Source: Bacillus sp. sid0103 (GTDB lineage: Bacteria; Bacillota; Bacilli; Bacillales_B; DSM-18226). From it: a DNA stretch of 64,000 nucleotides. The notes beneath the pieces were generated by a model. The model was not told the origin of the DNA. It did no database searches and saw only the letters and a list, made by a program, of their open reading frames with translations. Made by a program: the position numbers and the translations under genes. Shown here piece by piece: positions 17,912-25,698 of the stretch; position 1 is the stretch's first letter; each line of letters begins with the position of its first letter. The DNA is taken from the NCBI RefSeq assembly GCF_019219025.1, contig NZ_JAHUWN010000030.1, positions 12,153 to 76,152 of the forward strand, given 5' to 3'.

Positions 17912-17929
17912 GTTTGTAAATAAACAAAC
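17912..17929 (+). promoter_or_regulatory. inverted repeat upstream of the DUF2087 regulator
   Basis: GTTTGT and ACAAAC flank 6 bp in the AT-rich promoter region, 55 bp before the regulator's start; a related GTTTATAA follows at 17943. It is a possible operator, perhaps for autoregulation. Confidence 0.35.
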
Positions 17930-17983
17930 GAATTTAATTAATGTTTATAAAATATGTATAAGTTAAAAGGAGGTGCCTAATCT

Positions 17984-18739
17984 ATGGAGCTTTCTGAAAT
18001 ATTTTGGAATGCCTCGATTGAAGAACTGAAGAGGGGATATACGGAGGATGCAGATTCCTTTATATGCCTCTTATGTGGTAAGAAATTAGAGAAGGGGATT
18101 ATTTATCCTCTTGAGGATATTCTTTATGAAGCAGAAAGGTTTATACGTGTTCATATTGAAGTTACCCACCATTCCGTTTTTGAATCTCTAATGGAATTAG
18201 ATAAAAAATTTACCGGTCTCACTGAACATCAGAATCAGCTTCTTCATTTATTTTTTCAAGGGAAAAACGATACTGAAGTGCAAAAGGAAATGGGCATTGG
18301 AAGTACCTCTACCATAAGGCATCATCGGTTTGCTTTAAAAGAGAAAGAGCGCCAAGCTAAGATATTCTTGACGATGATGGAATTATTAAAAGAAAAAGAT
18401 AAACATGCGCCAGCTTTTGTACCAGTACATAAAACGGCGAAGATGCTTGATGAACGTTACAATATTACCGAAGATGAGCAAACGGAAATTGTGAAGAAGT
18501 ATTTTCCTGGTGAGTTGGAAGGTCGATTGAAAAAATTTCCACTTAGAGAAAAGGAAAAACTAGTGATCTTACGCAAGATTGTCGAACATGTAAAATGCGA
18601 AAGAACGTATGATGAAAAGGAATTAAACCAATTGTTGCTGACCTTCTATGATGATTATGCACTCCTCAGAAGGTATTTAATCGAATATGGATTTTTAGAT
18701 CGTAAAGCAGACGGCAGTCAATATTGGTTGAAAAAGTAA
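17984..18739 (+). CDS. HTH and DUF2087 domain regulator
   Basis: A 251-aa protein. Residues 20-70 contain CLLC and an HIEVTHH segment, a possible zinc-binding knuckle. Residues about 80-125 form a LuxR-like helix-turn-helix (LTEHQNQLLHLFFQGKNDTE, then MGIGSTSTIRHHRFAL). The C-terminal 70 residues are DUF2087 (FPLREKEKLVILRKIVEH, RRYLIEYGFLDRKADGS), a winged-helix-like domain in Bacillus regulators. It has an AAAGGAGG site. It sits 21 bp before a GIY-YIG-like gene, a pairing that suggests one functional unit. Targets are unknown. Confidence 0.75.
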   Translation: MELSEIFWNASIEELKRGYTEDADSFICLLCGKKLEKGIIYPLEDILYEAERFIRVHIEVTHHSVFESLMELDKKFTGLTEHQNQLLHLFFQGKNDTEVQKEMGIGSTSTIRHHRFALKEKERQAKIFLTMMELLKEKDKHAPAFVPVHKTAKMLDERYNITEDEQTEIVKKYFPGELEGRLKKFPLREKEKLVILRKIVEHVKCERTYDEKELNQLLLTFYDDYALLRRYLIEYGFLDRKADGSQYWLKK

Positions 18740-18760
18740 TATAGAAAGTGGGTAAATCAA

Positions 18761-19111
18761 ATGGATCGTAAAAAAGAATTGAAGCAATTATATAAAGAAA
18801 CACCTGTAGAAGCGGGAATCTATCAGATTAAAAACACCAAAAATCAGAAGAGCTTTATTGCAAGCACGAAGAATTTAAAAACGTTAAACGGAGTTAAATT
18901 CATGCTTGATATGAATGGTCATAAAAATAAAGAATTACAAAAAGAGTGGTTAGAATATGGCAAAGATGCTTTTAAAATCGAAGTATTGGAAGTCCTCAAA
19001 AAGAAGGAAGTAGAATACTTTAACGAAAAAGAAGAGCTGCGAAAACTTGAAGAGAAGTGGTTTGACGAGATCCAACCATATGGAGAGAATGGATATCATA
19101 CAAAAAAATAA
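18761..19111 (+). CDS. GIY-YIG nuclease family protein
   Basis: A 116-aa protein. GIYQIKNTKNQKSFIASTKN matches the GIY-x(10)-YIG-like core in degenerate form (GIY kept, the second motif replaced by SFIAS), and a helical C-terminal half includes FEEKWFDEIQPY-like sequence (KLEEKWFDEIQPYGENGYH). Catalytic Arg and Glu positions are not obvious, so nuclease activity is uncertain. It is probably co-transcribed with the DUF2087 regulator. A decayed second copy lies at 13676-13860. Confidence 0.65.
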   Translation: MDRKKELKQLYKETPVEAGIYQIKNTKNQKSFIASTKNLKTLNGVKFMLDMNGHKNKELQKEWLEYGKDAFKIEVLEVLKKKEVEYFNEKEELRKLEEKWFDEIQPYGENGYHTKK

Positions 19112-19182
19112 GTTGGTACACCAGTTTCTCAATGCTTCCCCAGGTACGGCATATATTAATTAATTTATCATGTAAGTACCAT

Positions 19183-19881
19183 TTAGTTACTTGGAATAAA
19201 TGCCTGAATTTCATTGGATAAAATGGCCATGTCTGATGGATACCAGAAATAGCTGTGTCCATCGAACTGAAAGGAAAACTTATAGGCCACGGGGTCACCT
19301 GTGTACAATACCATTTCAAACATATCAGGATCAACTTTTTCCGTATTCGGATGAAAGTTAGGAGATTCTTTACTATTTTTTAATATCTGAAGAAATTTGC
19401 TAACTTGATCCGGATTTTTTAATTCTGTCATTCGTTTGGTACCATCTTCAGGATTATGTTGATAAATTTCGATTCGATTGACTTTTTCTAAGGGCATATC
19501 TTGAAATTGCCAGTGAAACTTTTCCTCATCTCTTGCGTAGTAAAGGTTATAGCCATTTATGGCCCCAGCGGTTTTAATGGCAAGGAGATTGGGCTCTCCC
19601 TTAATCGTATAAATGTTTGTTCCTTTTTCGTGGAAGGCAGCATCGCCATTTTTAATTTTATACTCAAGATCGGAAACATTATCAGCTACCTTAAATTTCA
19701 CCTCTCCGAGTTTTTTTTCGATGAACTTTTGATCAGCAATAATACCTGTATAAATTCCTTCATACATTTTATCGTCCCACTTAATAAAATCGACCCAATC
19801 AATGACAGAACGTTGACCTATTGTTTGGCAGCCTGACAGGATGGTCAAAATTACAATAAACAGAGTGATTGATTTCCTCAT
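19183..19881 (-). CDS. lipoprotein of unknown function
   Basis: A 232-aa protein with a lipoprotein signal (MRKSITLFIVILTILSGC, lipobox LSGC). It is therefore anchored outside the membrane after lipidation. The mature part is mixed alpha/beta with FIKWDDKMYEGIYTG and WQFQDMPLEKVNRIEIY, and I do not recognise the family. A GGTGGT site precedes the ATG. The upstream sequence CTCAAAAATATAGACGAAT (19890-19908) is repeated at 20715-20733 before a decayed paralogue, so the locus was once a tandem duplication. Confidence 0.7.
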   Translation of the reverse strand: MRKSITLFIVILTILSGCQTIGQRSVIDWVDFIKWDDKMYEGIYTGIIADQKFIEKKLGEVKFKVADNVSDLEYKIKNGDAAFHEKGTNIYTIKGEPNLLAIKTAGAINGYNLYYARDEEKFHWQFQDMPLEKVNRIEIYQHNPEDGTKRMTELKNPDQVSKFLQILKNSKESPNFHPNTEKVDPDMFEMVLYTGDPVAYKFSFQFDGHSYFWYPSDMAILSNEIQAFIPSN

Positions 19882-20147
19882 ATTACCACCTCAAAAATAT
19901 AGACGAATCCTTTTTCTTTTGGTTTCAATCTACTCTGCATTCATTTTTTTGAGAAGAAAATATGTTTCAAATCGTTGGCAAAATGATTCCTCATACTTTG
20001 ATAAGATTATGACGTTTTTTGGTAACTAGTTCTTCAAACCCTTATCATATTATTTCCAGAACCCAAATAAGTAATGATCCAGTGAATGAAAAAATTGTTT
20101 TTACAAAAAATAATAAAGCAACAGGTCATTAACTAGGAGGTATGGCA

Positions 20148-20354
20148 ATGCCTAAAGTTGAAGTATCTTGTTCGATCGCCAATTGTACGTTTTATGGAGA
20201 AGGAAATGTTTGTACTGCGGAAAAAATTATGGTTGAAATAGATAACCATGCACGCTATGATACTGAATTTTCTTCCGAATTGGGTGAAAAGAATCATGTC
20301 GATACGGCTGGTACCTCAGCCGAAACCTGTTGTAAAACCTTCAAACCTAAATGA
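20148..20354 (+). CDS. DUF1540 domain small cysteine protein
   Basis: A 68-aa protein with a Cys-x4-Cys-x8-Cys cluster (SCSIANC, NVC) and a CC pair near the C-terminus (ETCCKTFKPK), the DUF1540 pattern thought to bind metal. The ATG at 20148 is chosen because AGGAGG ends 7 nt before it; the ATG at 20142 is too close. Proteins of this family are common in spore-formers and Clostridia; function unknown. It lies between the lipoprotein and its decayed paralogue, followed by a strong terminator. Confidence 0.75.
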   Translation: MPKVEVSCSIANCTFYGEGNVCTAEKIMVEIDNHARYDTEFSSELGEKNHVDTAGTSAETCCKTFKPK

Positions 20355-20400
20355 AGTAGAACTTAGTTAATCTGATTTCTCGGTAAAATAGAGTCCGAAC

Positions 20401-20436
20401 AAAAAGCATTCATGGAGCCATCCATGAATGCTTTTT
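20401..20436 (+). terminator. intrinsic terminator
   Basis: A perfect 16-bp stem (AAAAAGCATTCATGGA and complement) with a 4-nt loop; it works on both strands by sequence. Confidence 0.9.
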
Positions 20437-20499
20437 CAAGCGAGATAAGCTGTAAAGTAGCGTCTTTTACAAAAGAATCATCTTAGAAAGATGGTACAA

Positions 20500-20708
20500 T
20501 AAAAATTGATGCTATTTTTGATTTGCTGATAAAGCTCGTGACGATATTCTTCACCGCTATAACACCTGTATTACCTTCCATCATAGACATTATCATCCAC
20601 CTAATTAAATCCACACCAGCCATTACCACTTGCTCACCACATGCACTTCACTCGGCAGCCTGATACGACAGTCATAATTAAAAAAACCAGACTTATTACT
20701 TTTCTCAT
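20500..20708 (-). pseudogene. decayed paralogue of the 19183-19881 lipoprotein
   Basis: On the minus strand the ATG at 20708 begins MRKVISLVFLIMTVVSGC, clearly related to the lipoprotein signal of the intact gene, then reaches a stop. With frame changes VDLIRW and NTGVIA continue as matches to VDFIKW and YTGIIA. About 70 codons remain. The flanking 19-bp upstream sequence is identical to that of the intact gene. Confidence 0.75.
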
Positions 20709-20825
20709 AATTAACTCAAAAATATAGACGAATTCAAATTTTTTTGGATTTGCTTTTTCAAAACACGGATTTTAGAGAAACAAATAAAATATAATAAATG
20801 AAAAGAAAATAGGCGGGATAAAATA

Positions 20826-21317
20826 ATGAAAAAACTTTTTATTTTGGTCGTTATCGTCATTGCTGCAATGGGTTTTGCCTGGTATAACCAACATCAAGAA
20901 GTGGTCAAAGAAAAACCACCTGTCACAGAACCCAACGGAGAAAATCCATCGGAGCCCAATAAACCAGAGGAGCCCGTTACCCATGAACCAGAAGATCCTG
21001 TTACCCATGAACCAGAAAAAAACGTATATCAAAATGAAGTATTTAAGGATGTCGTCGTCAAGGAAACCACTGATACCATCATTATAACCGGGAAAGCCCA
21101 AGTCTTTGAAGGGGTGTTTCAATATGCTCTTTATGATGGAGACAAAGTGGTGAAAGAAAGTAATTACCAAACAGCAGGTGCACCTGCTTGGGGAGATTTT
21201 GAAATTACGTTTGATAAAGCGTTAGTTTCAAGCAATCCTCTTACATTGCAATTATTTGTTTACTCAGCAAAGGATGGTTCAAAAATAAATACATTAGAAA
21301 TCCCAATACCAAAGTAA
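20826..21317 (+). CDS. membrane-anchored Gmad2-like immunoglobulin domain protein
   Basis: A 163-aa protein with an N-terminal membrane anchor or signal (KLFILVVIVIAAMGFAWY). A low-complexity Pro/Glu linker (residues about 30-65, with two EPVTHEPE-like repeats) and a beta-rich C-terminal domain follow. Its ITGKAQVFEGVFQYALYDGD and GDFEITF patterns match Gmad2, the Ig-like domain found in spore germination GerM-type proteins. It is probably extracytoplasmic. The start has AGGCGGGATAAAATAATG context with a weak ribosome site. Function unproven. Confidence 0.65.
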   Translation: MKKLFILVVIVIAAMGFAWYNQHQEVVKEKPPVTEPNGENPSEPNKPEEPVTHEPEDPVTHEPEKNVYQNEVFKDVVVKETTDTIIITGKAQVFEGVFQYALYDGDKVVKESNYQTAGAPAWGDFEITFDKALVSSNPLTLQLFVYSAKDGSKINTLEIPIPK

Positions 21318-21323
21318 ACATAT

Positions 21324-21350
21324 AAGCTGCCATCATGGTGGCTTTTTTTA
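21324..21350 (+). terminator. intrinsic terminator
   Basis: AAGCTGCCA (21324-21332) pairs with TGGTGGCTT (21336-21344) using two G-U pairs, then a T-run. Confidence 0.7.
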
Positions 21351-21436
21351 TTTGCAAAAATTTGTTTTTGGAAAAGAAGGAATGACAACCCACTGTCAAG
21401 AATAGGAATAGGTGACGATGAATAGAGGTGAACTGG

Positions 21437-22261
21437 ATGTTAACAAAGGAACAATTGTTAGAAATAAAAGCACTTCAGAAGGTTTGCGAAGATGAGGGAG
21501 GCTTTCATCTGAAGTTGAATTTTGATATGCTTGAAAATCGCTTAGGAAATAAAAAAGAAGACTTCTTCCATTATGAAGATGGCAAACTAGTCGGTTTTCT
21601 TGGTTGCTATGCGTTTGGCGATAAAGTAGAGATTTGCGGGATGGTGCACCCGGATTATCGAAGAAAAGGGATATTCTCAAGCTTAATGGAGATGGGCCTT
21701 AGCGAGGTGCAAAAACGATTTTCTAGGATTTTGTTAAACGCTCCAACGGAATCCCAATCAGCCAAGCAGTTTTTGAAGAATATTCCATGTACCTTTGAGG
21801 TTGCTGAATATCAAATGAAATGGCAGGAAACAGAATTAATCGAGGATTCCACGGTTACCCTAAGACCGTCTATTTCAGATGAAGATAAGGAAACCGAAAT
21901 ACAACTGGAAGTCTTGGGCTTTGGATTGAATGAAAAGGAAGCGCGGGAGTTTAATCAGCTGATTAGAGATAACAGTAGTGATCACCGCCTCATTATCGAG
22001 GCAGGAGGAAGAGCTGCAGGGAAAATGCGCGTTTCCGAATCAAATCGCGAAGCGTGGATTTATGGTTTTACCGTTTTACCTGAACTTCAGGGAAGAGGGA
22101 TTGGGAGAAAAGCGTTAACAAACGTGGTAGTAATGGAGCATCAAAAAGGGCTGCCTATTTTTCTCGAGGTCGAGGCCAAAAATGCCCATGCCTTAAGACT
22201 TTATGAATCATGTGGATTTAGAAGTTACCATTCTCAGGATTACTATCTATATGAAAAGTAA
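21437..22261 (+). CDS. GNAT family N-acetyltransferase, two-domain
   Basis: A 274-aa protein with tandem GNAT folds. The first has MVHPDYRRKGIFSSLMEMGL (acetyl-CoA loop R/Q-x-x-G-x-G/I variant, residues about 72-92); the second has the canonical FTVLPELQGRGIGRKALTNV (about 210-230) and a C-terminal NAHALRLYESCGFR. The second domain is likely the active one. The ATG at 21437 follows AGAGGTGA with good spacing, so GTG at 21428 is rejected. The acceptor is unknown. A terminator follows. Confidence 0.8.
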   Translation: MLTKEQLLEIKALQKVCEDEGGFHLKLNFDMLENRLGNKKEDFFHYEDGKLVGFLGCYAFGDKVEICGMVHPDYRRKGIFSSLMEMGLSEVQKRFSRILLNAPTESQSAKQFLKNIPCTFEVAEYQMKWQETELIEDSTVTLRPSISDEDKETEIQLEVLGFGLNEKEAREFNQLIRDNSSDHRLIIEAGGRAAGKMRVSESNREAWIYGFTVLPELQGRGIGRKALTNVVVMEHQKGLPIFLEVEAKNAHALRLYESCGFRSYHSQDYYLYEK

Positions 22262-22284
22262 TTTCAACTAATTGTTGGAATTCA

Positions 22285-22317
22285 AAAAAAGATGCCGTGG
22301 GAAAGCATCTTTTTTTT
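22285..22317 (+). terminator. intrinsic terminator
   Basis: AAAAAAGATGC (22285-22295) pairs with GCATCTTTTTT (22305-22315) and runs into T's. Confidence 0.85.
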
Positions 22318-22352
22318 ATGGAGTTCATTCATTTTTCCACCATTAAAAAACA

Positions 22353-22436
22353 AAATTCTCTCATGAATACACTAAATTCGCCCATTGAAGCAAAGAATTC
22401 GCTCATAAAACTCACAAATTCGCCTATTGTAGGGAA
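22353..22436 (+). repeat. four 21-bp repeats with AAATTCGCYCAT core
   Basis: The core occurs at 22353 (AAATTCTCTCAT), 22374 (AAATTCGCCCAT), 22395 (GAATTCGCTCAT) and 22416 (AAATTCGCCTAT), exactly 21 bp apart each time; the intervening 9 bp vary. It lies in the 343-bp gap before the DinB-like gene. Confidence 0.8.
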
Positions 22437-22604
22437 AAGTCGATAAATAAATCATAAATATCAAAAAATTAGAAAGTACTTTTCCACAAAATTTGATTCT
22501 CCTTAAGTTTTTACAACATTATTTACGAAAAAAGCTATTTAAAAGAAGGAAAACACCCTTTTTGATAGAATGTAAGTACTTTAATTAAGAGGAGGATGAT
22601 CTCA

Positions 22605-23123
22605 ATGGAGAGAAGAAGTTTACTGGTATCTTCCTTACCAGGATATAACGAAGAAATTGGCCGATGGCTATGGTGTTTAGAAGATGTTCGCCGTACTCTT
22701 TTAACAGAATTAACTGGTATCAGCCAATCGATACTCGATACCAAAATGGATGAAAGACAAACGATTGGCTCGCTGTTGTATCACATTGCCTTGATCGAGG
22801 CAGATTGGTTATATGAAGAGGTACTTGTTACCGAATGGGATCCCGAAATACGCTCGATGTTTCCGTTAGAACACAGGTCCCAAGACGGCTCTTTAGCCCA
22901 CATGGAGGGACAAAGTTTAGAAGAACATTTTCACCGCCTAAATAAGGTTCGTGAAGTATTTCTTTCCCACTTTCGTTCAATGGACCTAACAGATTGGCGT
23001 AAACCAAGAGTACTGGAACAATATGACGTCACACCTGAGTGGGTTGTGTATCATTTGATTGAACATGAATCCCATCATAGAGGTCAGATTTTCCAGTTGC
23101 TTAAAAAATTAAGGAATGATTAA
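22605..23123 (+). CDS. DinB family protein
   Basis: A 172-aa four-helix-bundle protein of the DinB/YfiT superfamily. The metal-binding histidines are visible in GSLLYHIALIEADW and in the C-terminal HLIEHESHHRGQI (HxxxH). Members are often thiol-dependent S-transferases (bacillithiol family enzymes) or damage-inducible proteins of unknown activity. GAGGAGG lies 9 nt before the ATG at 22605, so the ATG at 22596, which touches that site, is rejected. It stands alone between short intergenic regions. Confidence 0.8.
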   Translation: MERRSLLVSSLPGYNEEIGRWLWCLEDVRRTLLTELTGISQSILDTKMDERQTIGSLLYHIALIEADWLYEEVLVTEWDPEIRSMFPLEHRSQDGSLAHMEGQSLEEHFHRLNKVREVFLSHFRSMDLTDWRKPRVLEQYDVTPEWVVYHLIEHESHHRGQIFQLLKKLRND

Positions 23124-23298
23124 TAATTGGTTTTACTTTCTCCATGATTTTTAATATCTTCCTATCCAGCTTAATATGCCATTCTTGAATGAGTAGGGAT
23201 TCTTTTGTTACAATAAATTTACAAAGAATTTTATAGGGTTTCATTCATTTTTGCCTAATTCTATATGTAAGAAATATTAAAGGAAGGAAGTGGAGAGG

Positions 23299-23499
23299 AT
23301 GAAACGACAAAGAACCTTTTTTCTTATTAAAGATTTGATATTTGAACTCAAAAAGCCCGAAATTACACTAAAACAAATCAGAGTTTCAGAGATTAAAATT
23401 GAAAATGAGGAATATAAAGCACTTCGCAAAAAATTCGATGAAGATGTTTTTCATATAGAAAAAAAACCTGAGGGTTGGTTTATAACGGAGAAGGAGTAA
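23299..23499 (+). CDS. small hypothetical protein
   Basis: A 66-aa charged protein (KRQRTFFLIKDLIFELKKPE to EGWFITEKE) with no membrane segment or known motif. An AAGGAAGGAAG site lies upstream of the ATG at 23299; GTG at 23290 is the alternative. Composition and a good ribosome site suggest a real gene, but I do not recognise it. Confidence 0.5.
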   Translation: MKRQRTFFLIKDLIFELKKPEITLKQIRVSEIKIENEEYKALRKKFDEDVFHIEKKPEGWFITEKE

Positions 23500-23670
23500 G
23501 CCCATCTCGTTTGAGAAGGGTTTTTTCATGTAAGGATTTGTTATTTCATATTGAACGATCTGATTAAGTGATCAACGAGATTAATACATAATAGTTGATT
23601 ATAATAAAAAAAGAACTATTAGTACTTATGCTGAAAAAGTTTTAATTTTTAAGAAAAGGAGCAAGAAGAT

Positions 23671-24219
23671 ATGTCAATAGCAGTTATATATGGGGGAACC
23701 CGTCCAAATGGCAATACAGAAACACTCACAGAACACGTTATTCAAGGAATCGCTCCAGAAAAAATTTACTTAAAAGAACATCATATCCAACCCATTGTAG
23801 ACATGCGCCATTCGCCCGATGGATTTCAGGATAGAAATGATGAGTATAACTCCATCATTGAACGTATCCTGCCGCATGACATTTTAATATTTTCTACTCC
23901 CATCTACTGGTACAGTATGTCGGGAACTATGAAAAACTTTATAGACAGGTGGTCTCAAACATTAAGGGATCCAAAATTTCCTGACTTCAAAAATAAAATG
24001 GCGTCCAAAAAAGCATTTGTGATTGCTGTTGGAGGCGATCATCCATACCTGAAAGGTCTGCCCATGATTCAACAGTTTAAGTATATCTTTGATTTTATGG
24101 GAATGGATTTTGGTGGATATGTCCTTGGAGAAGGGAACCAACCTGAGGACGTTCTACAAGACAAAGCTGCACTTTTCGCTGCTTCTCAGCTACAAAATAA
24201 GTTAATAAATGCTGAATGA
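23671..24219 (+). CDS. flavodoxin-like NAD(P)H-dependent oxidoreductase (YwqN-like)
   Basis: A 182-aa FMN reductase fold. GGTRPNGNTETL is the FMN phosphate loop (residues 8-19), followed by STPIYWYSMSGTMKNFIDRW, the conserved P-x-Y-W-x-x-x-S-x-x-x-K motif of the family. It reduces flavins or quinones with NAD(P)H in the cytoplasm. AAAGGAG precedes the ATG. Sequence immediately downstream (24220-24370) looks like a fragment of another gene. Confidence 0.8.
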   Translation: MSIAVIYGGTRPNGNTETLTEHVIQGIAPEKIYLKEHHIQPIVDMRHSPDGFQDRNDEYNSIIERILPHDILIFSTPIYWYSMSGTMKNFIDRWSQTLRDPKFPDFKNKMASKKAFVIAVGGDHPYLKGLPMIQQFKYIFDFMGMDFGGYVLGEGNQPEDVLQDKAALFAASQLQNKLINAE

Positions 24220-24567
24220 TGCACTTAAAAGGATCAATAAGGTGGCTTTGCTGCTCCATTGGAAAGACTATTTGTTGAAGGACACGCTGCAAAGCTCGAA
24301 AAAACACAGGAAATCAAAGAACATACAATCAATCGTGCAAAAGAATTAGCCCAATCGTTTTCATTTATTTGGGCCAATAGAAGGCGGATCGATTTGGAGA
24401 TCTGCCTTTTCTTGCGGCGCTCCTTTTTTAATGAGTTAACCAGCAATTTAGCATTCCTTTAGAACGTTATTTTTCGACTATGAAAAAAATGGTGCTCCTC
24501 AGGTAAGATATGAGTAAAAATCTACGCCTTTTTTCACTTAAGTGCGGAATGTTGGGTGTGACGTTTT
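24220..24567 (+). other. intergenic region with a possible coding fragment and terminator
   Basis: An open frame from about 24232 reads GGFAAPLERLFVEGHAAKLE and IKEHTINRAKELAQSF, which resembles the C-terminus of a flavodoxin-type oxidoreductase, but it lacks a start and ribosome site; the in-frame ATG at 24259 is internal to the similarity. Probable relic, low confidence. Confidence 0.3.
24381..24411 (+). terminator. intrinsic terminator
   Basis: AAGGCGGATC (24381-24390) pairs with GATCTGCCTT (24399-24408), then TTCTT. Confidence 0.75.
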
Positions 24568-25665
24568 TTATAATGATTTTACTATATATTTCTTTATACT
24601 CAAACTGATCAGTAAGATTAATGGAATGATAAGTTGTAATGGTATATGCAAATAAAGTGGAACGACTTTCAATCCAATGAACAAGTGTTGAATGATGTTT
24701 TTAGATAATGTAAATGCAAATAAAAAGGTTAGGATTGTTGCAGCTATAATTTGTCGATTTTGCTTTGCCTTTGGAAACAATTGAGCAAGAATCATTAACC
24801 CGCCGTACATATATATAGAAATTTTAACAAATCCACCTATAAGATTGAGTATCACCACAAAAGCGTCTAAGTGTGGCAGGAAATCTAAGACGGCGGTTAG
24901 CTCGACAGCCTTTATAAAAGGAAATACATACAAGTTGACTGTTTCAGGGCTTAACAAGCCTAATATCATTTCTCCGGCTACAAGTAGTAACACTCCAGTT
25001 GTACACACAGAAATCCAACCGTATTTTCGTAAGGCTTTTCTATCGTTTACATAGGGAAATACCATGGTAAATACGATGAGCTCTCCATACGGAAAGGTTA
25101 ATCCGGTAGGGAATACGGAAGAAATGATCTGCTTCCAGCTCGTCCGAAAAACTGGAGTTAAATGGCTAAGTTCAAAATAAGGAGATAGGTATCCAAATAC
25201 CAGGAGTACCAAAATAATAACGCATGTAACTGCACATAAGATCAATGAGCTTCTTGCCGTAGCTTCGATCCCAAGGAAACAACTATATGACACCACCAAA
25301 AGAAACGTGAAGGATATAAACCCAGAAGGGATATTGTTAAATAGCACTTGACCGATGAAAAAAGAAAAATCTTTCAACACTCTTCCGGCAATGTATAAAA
25401 AGTATAGACAATAAATAAATCCAAGTAGTTTGGATATCCACTTTCCAAATCCTAGTTCTAAGAGTTGAATTAAGTTTCCCCATTTGCCTAATGAGTGAAG
25501 AAGGACATAGAAATAAAAAATCCCCACTCCCAAACCTACCGACAACAAGATCGTGATCCAAGCATCTTGTTTTGTTTCGAAGTTCCATCCTACGACAATA
25601 GCACTTCCTAGCAAAAAGTTGATCATTAAGGAAAATATTTCAATTGGCGCTAATCTGACCATCAT
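24568..25665 (-). CDS. spore germination permease subunit, GerAB family
   Basis: A 365-aa integral membrane protein with about ten membrane helices of the APC/amino-acid permease fold used by GerAB subunits (LAPIEIFSLMINFLLGSAIVV at the N-terminus, FPYGELIVFTMVFPYV near the middle). In the spore inner membrane the B subunit binds the germinant. It is the last gene of a three-gene operon, 33 bp after the C subunit. Operons of this kind are expressed in the forespore under SigG; I did not find a convincing SigG promoter by eye. Confidence 0.9.
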   Translation of the reverse strand: MMVRLAPIEIFSLMINFLLGSAIVVGWNFETKQDAWITILLSVGLGVGIFYFYVLLHSLGKWGNLIQLLELGFGKWISKLLGFIYCLYFLYIAGRVLKDFSFFIGQVLFNNIPSGFISFTFLLVVSYSCFLGIEATARSSLILCAVTCVIILVLLVFGYLSPYFELSHLTPVFRTSWKQIISSVFPTGLTFPYGELIVFTMVFPYVNDRKALRKYGWISVCTTGVLLLVAGEMILGLLSPETVNLYVFPFIKAVELTAVLDFLPHLDAFVVILNLIGGFVKISIYMYGGLMILAQLFPKAKQNRQIIAATILTFLFAFTLSKNIIQHLFIGLKVVPLYLHIPLQLIIPLILLISLSIKKYIVKSL

Positions 25666-25698
25666 CCTATCGAGTCCTTTCCATAAATAGAGTCAATT

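Noticed and set aside
19841..20029. 62-codon ORF upstream of the lipoprotein
   Set aside because: It overlaps the lipoprotein start and promoter on the other strand and has no ribosome site.
23127..23250. minus-strand open frame reading EWHIKLDRKILKIMEKVK
   Set aside because: About 41 codons, no start or ribosome site, in AT-rich DNA; chance is likely although a relic is possible.
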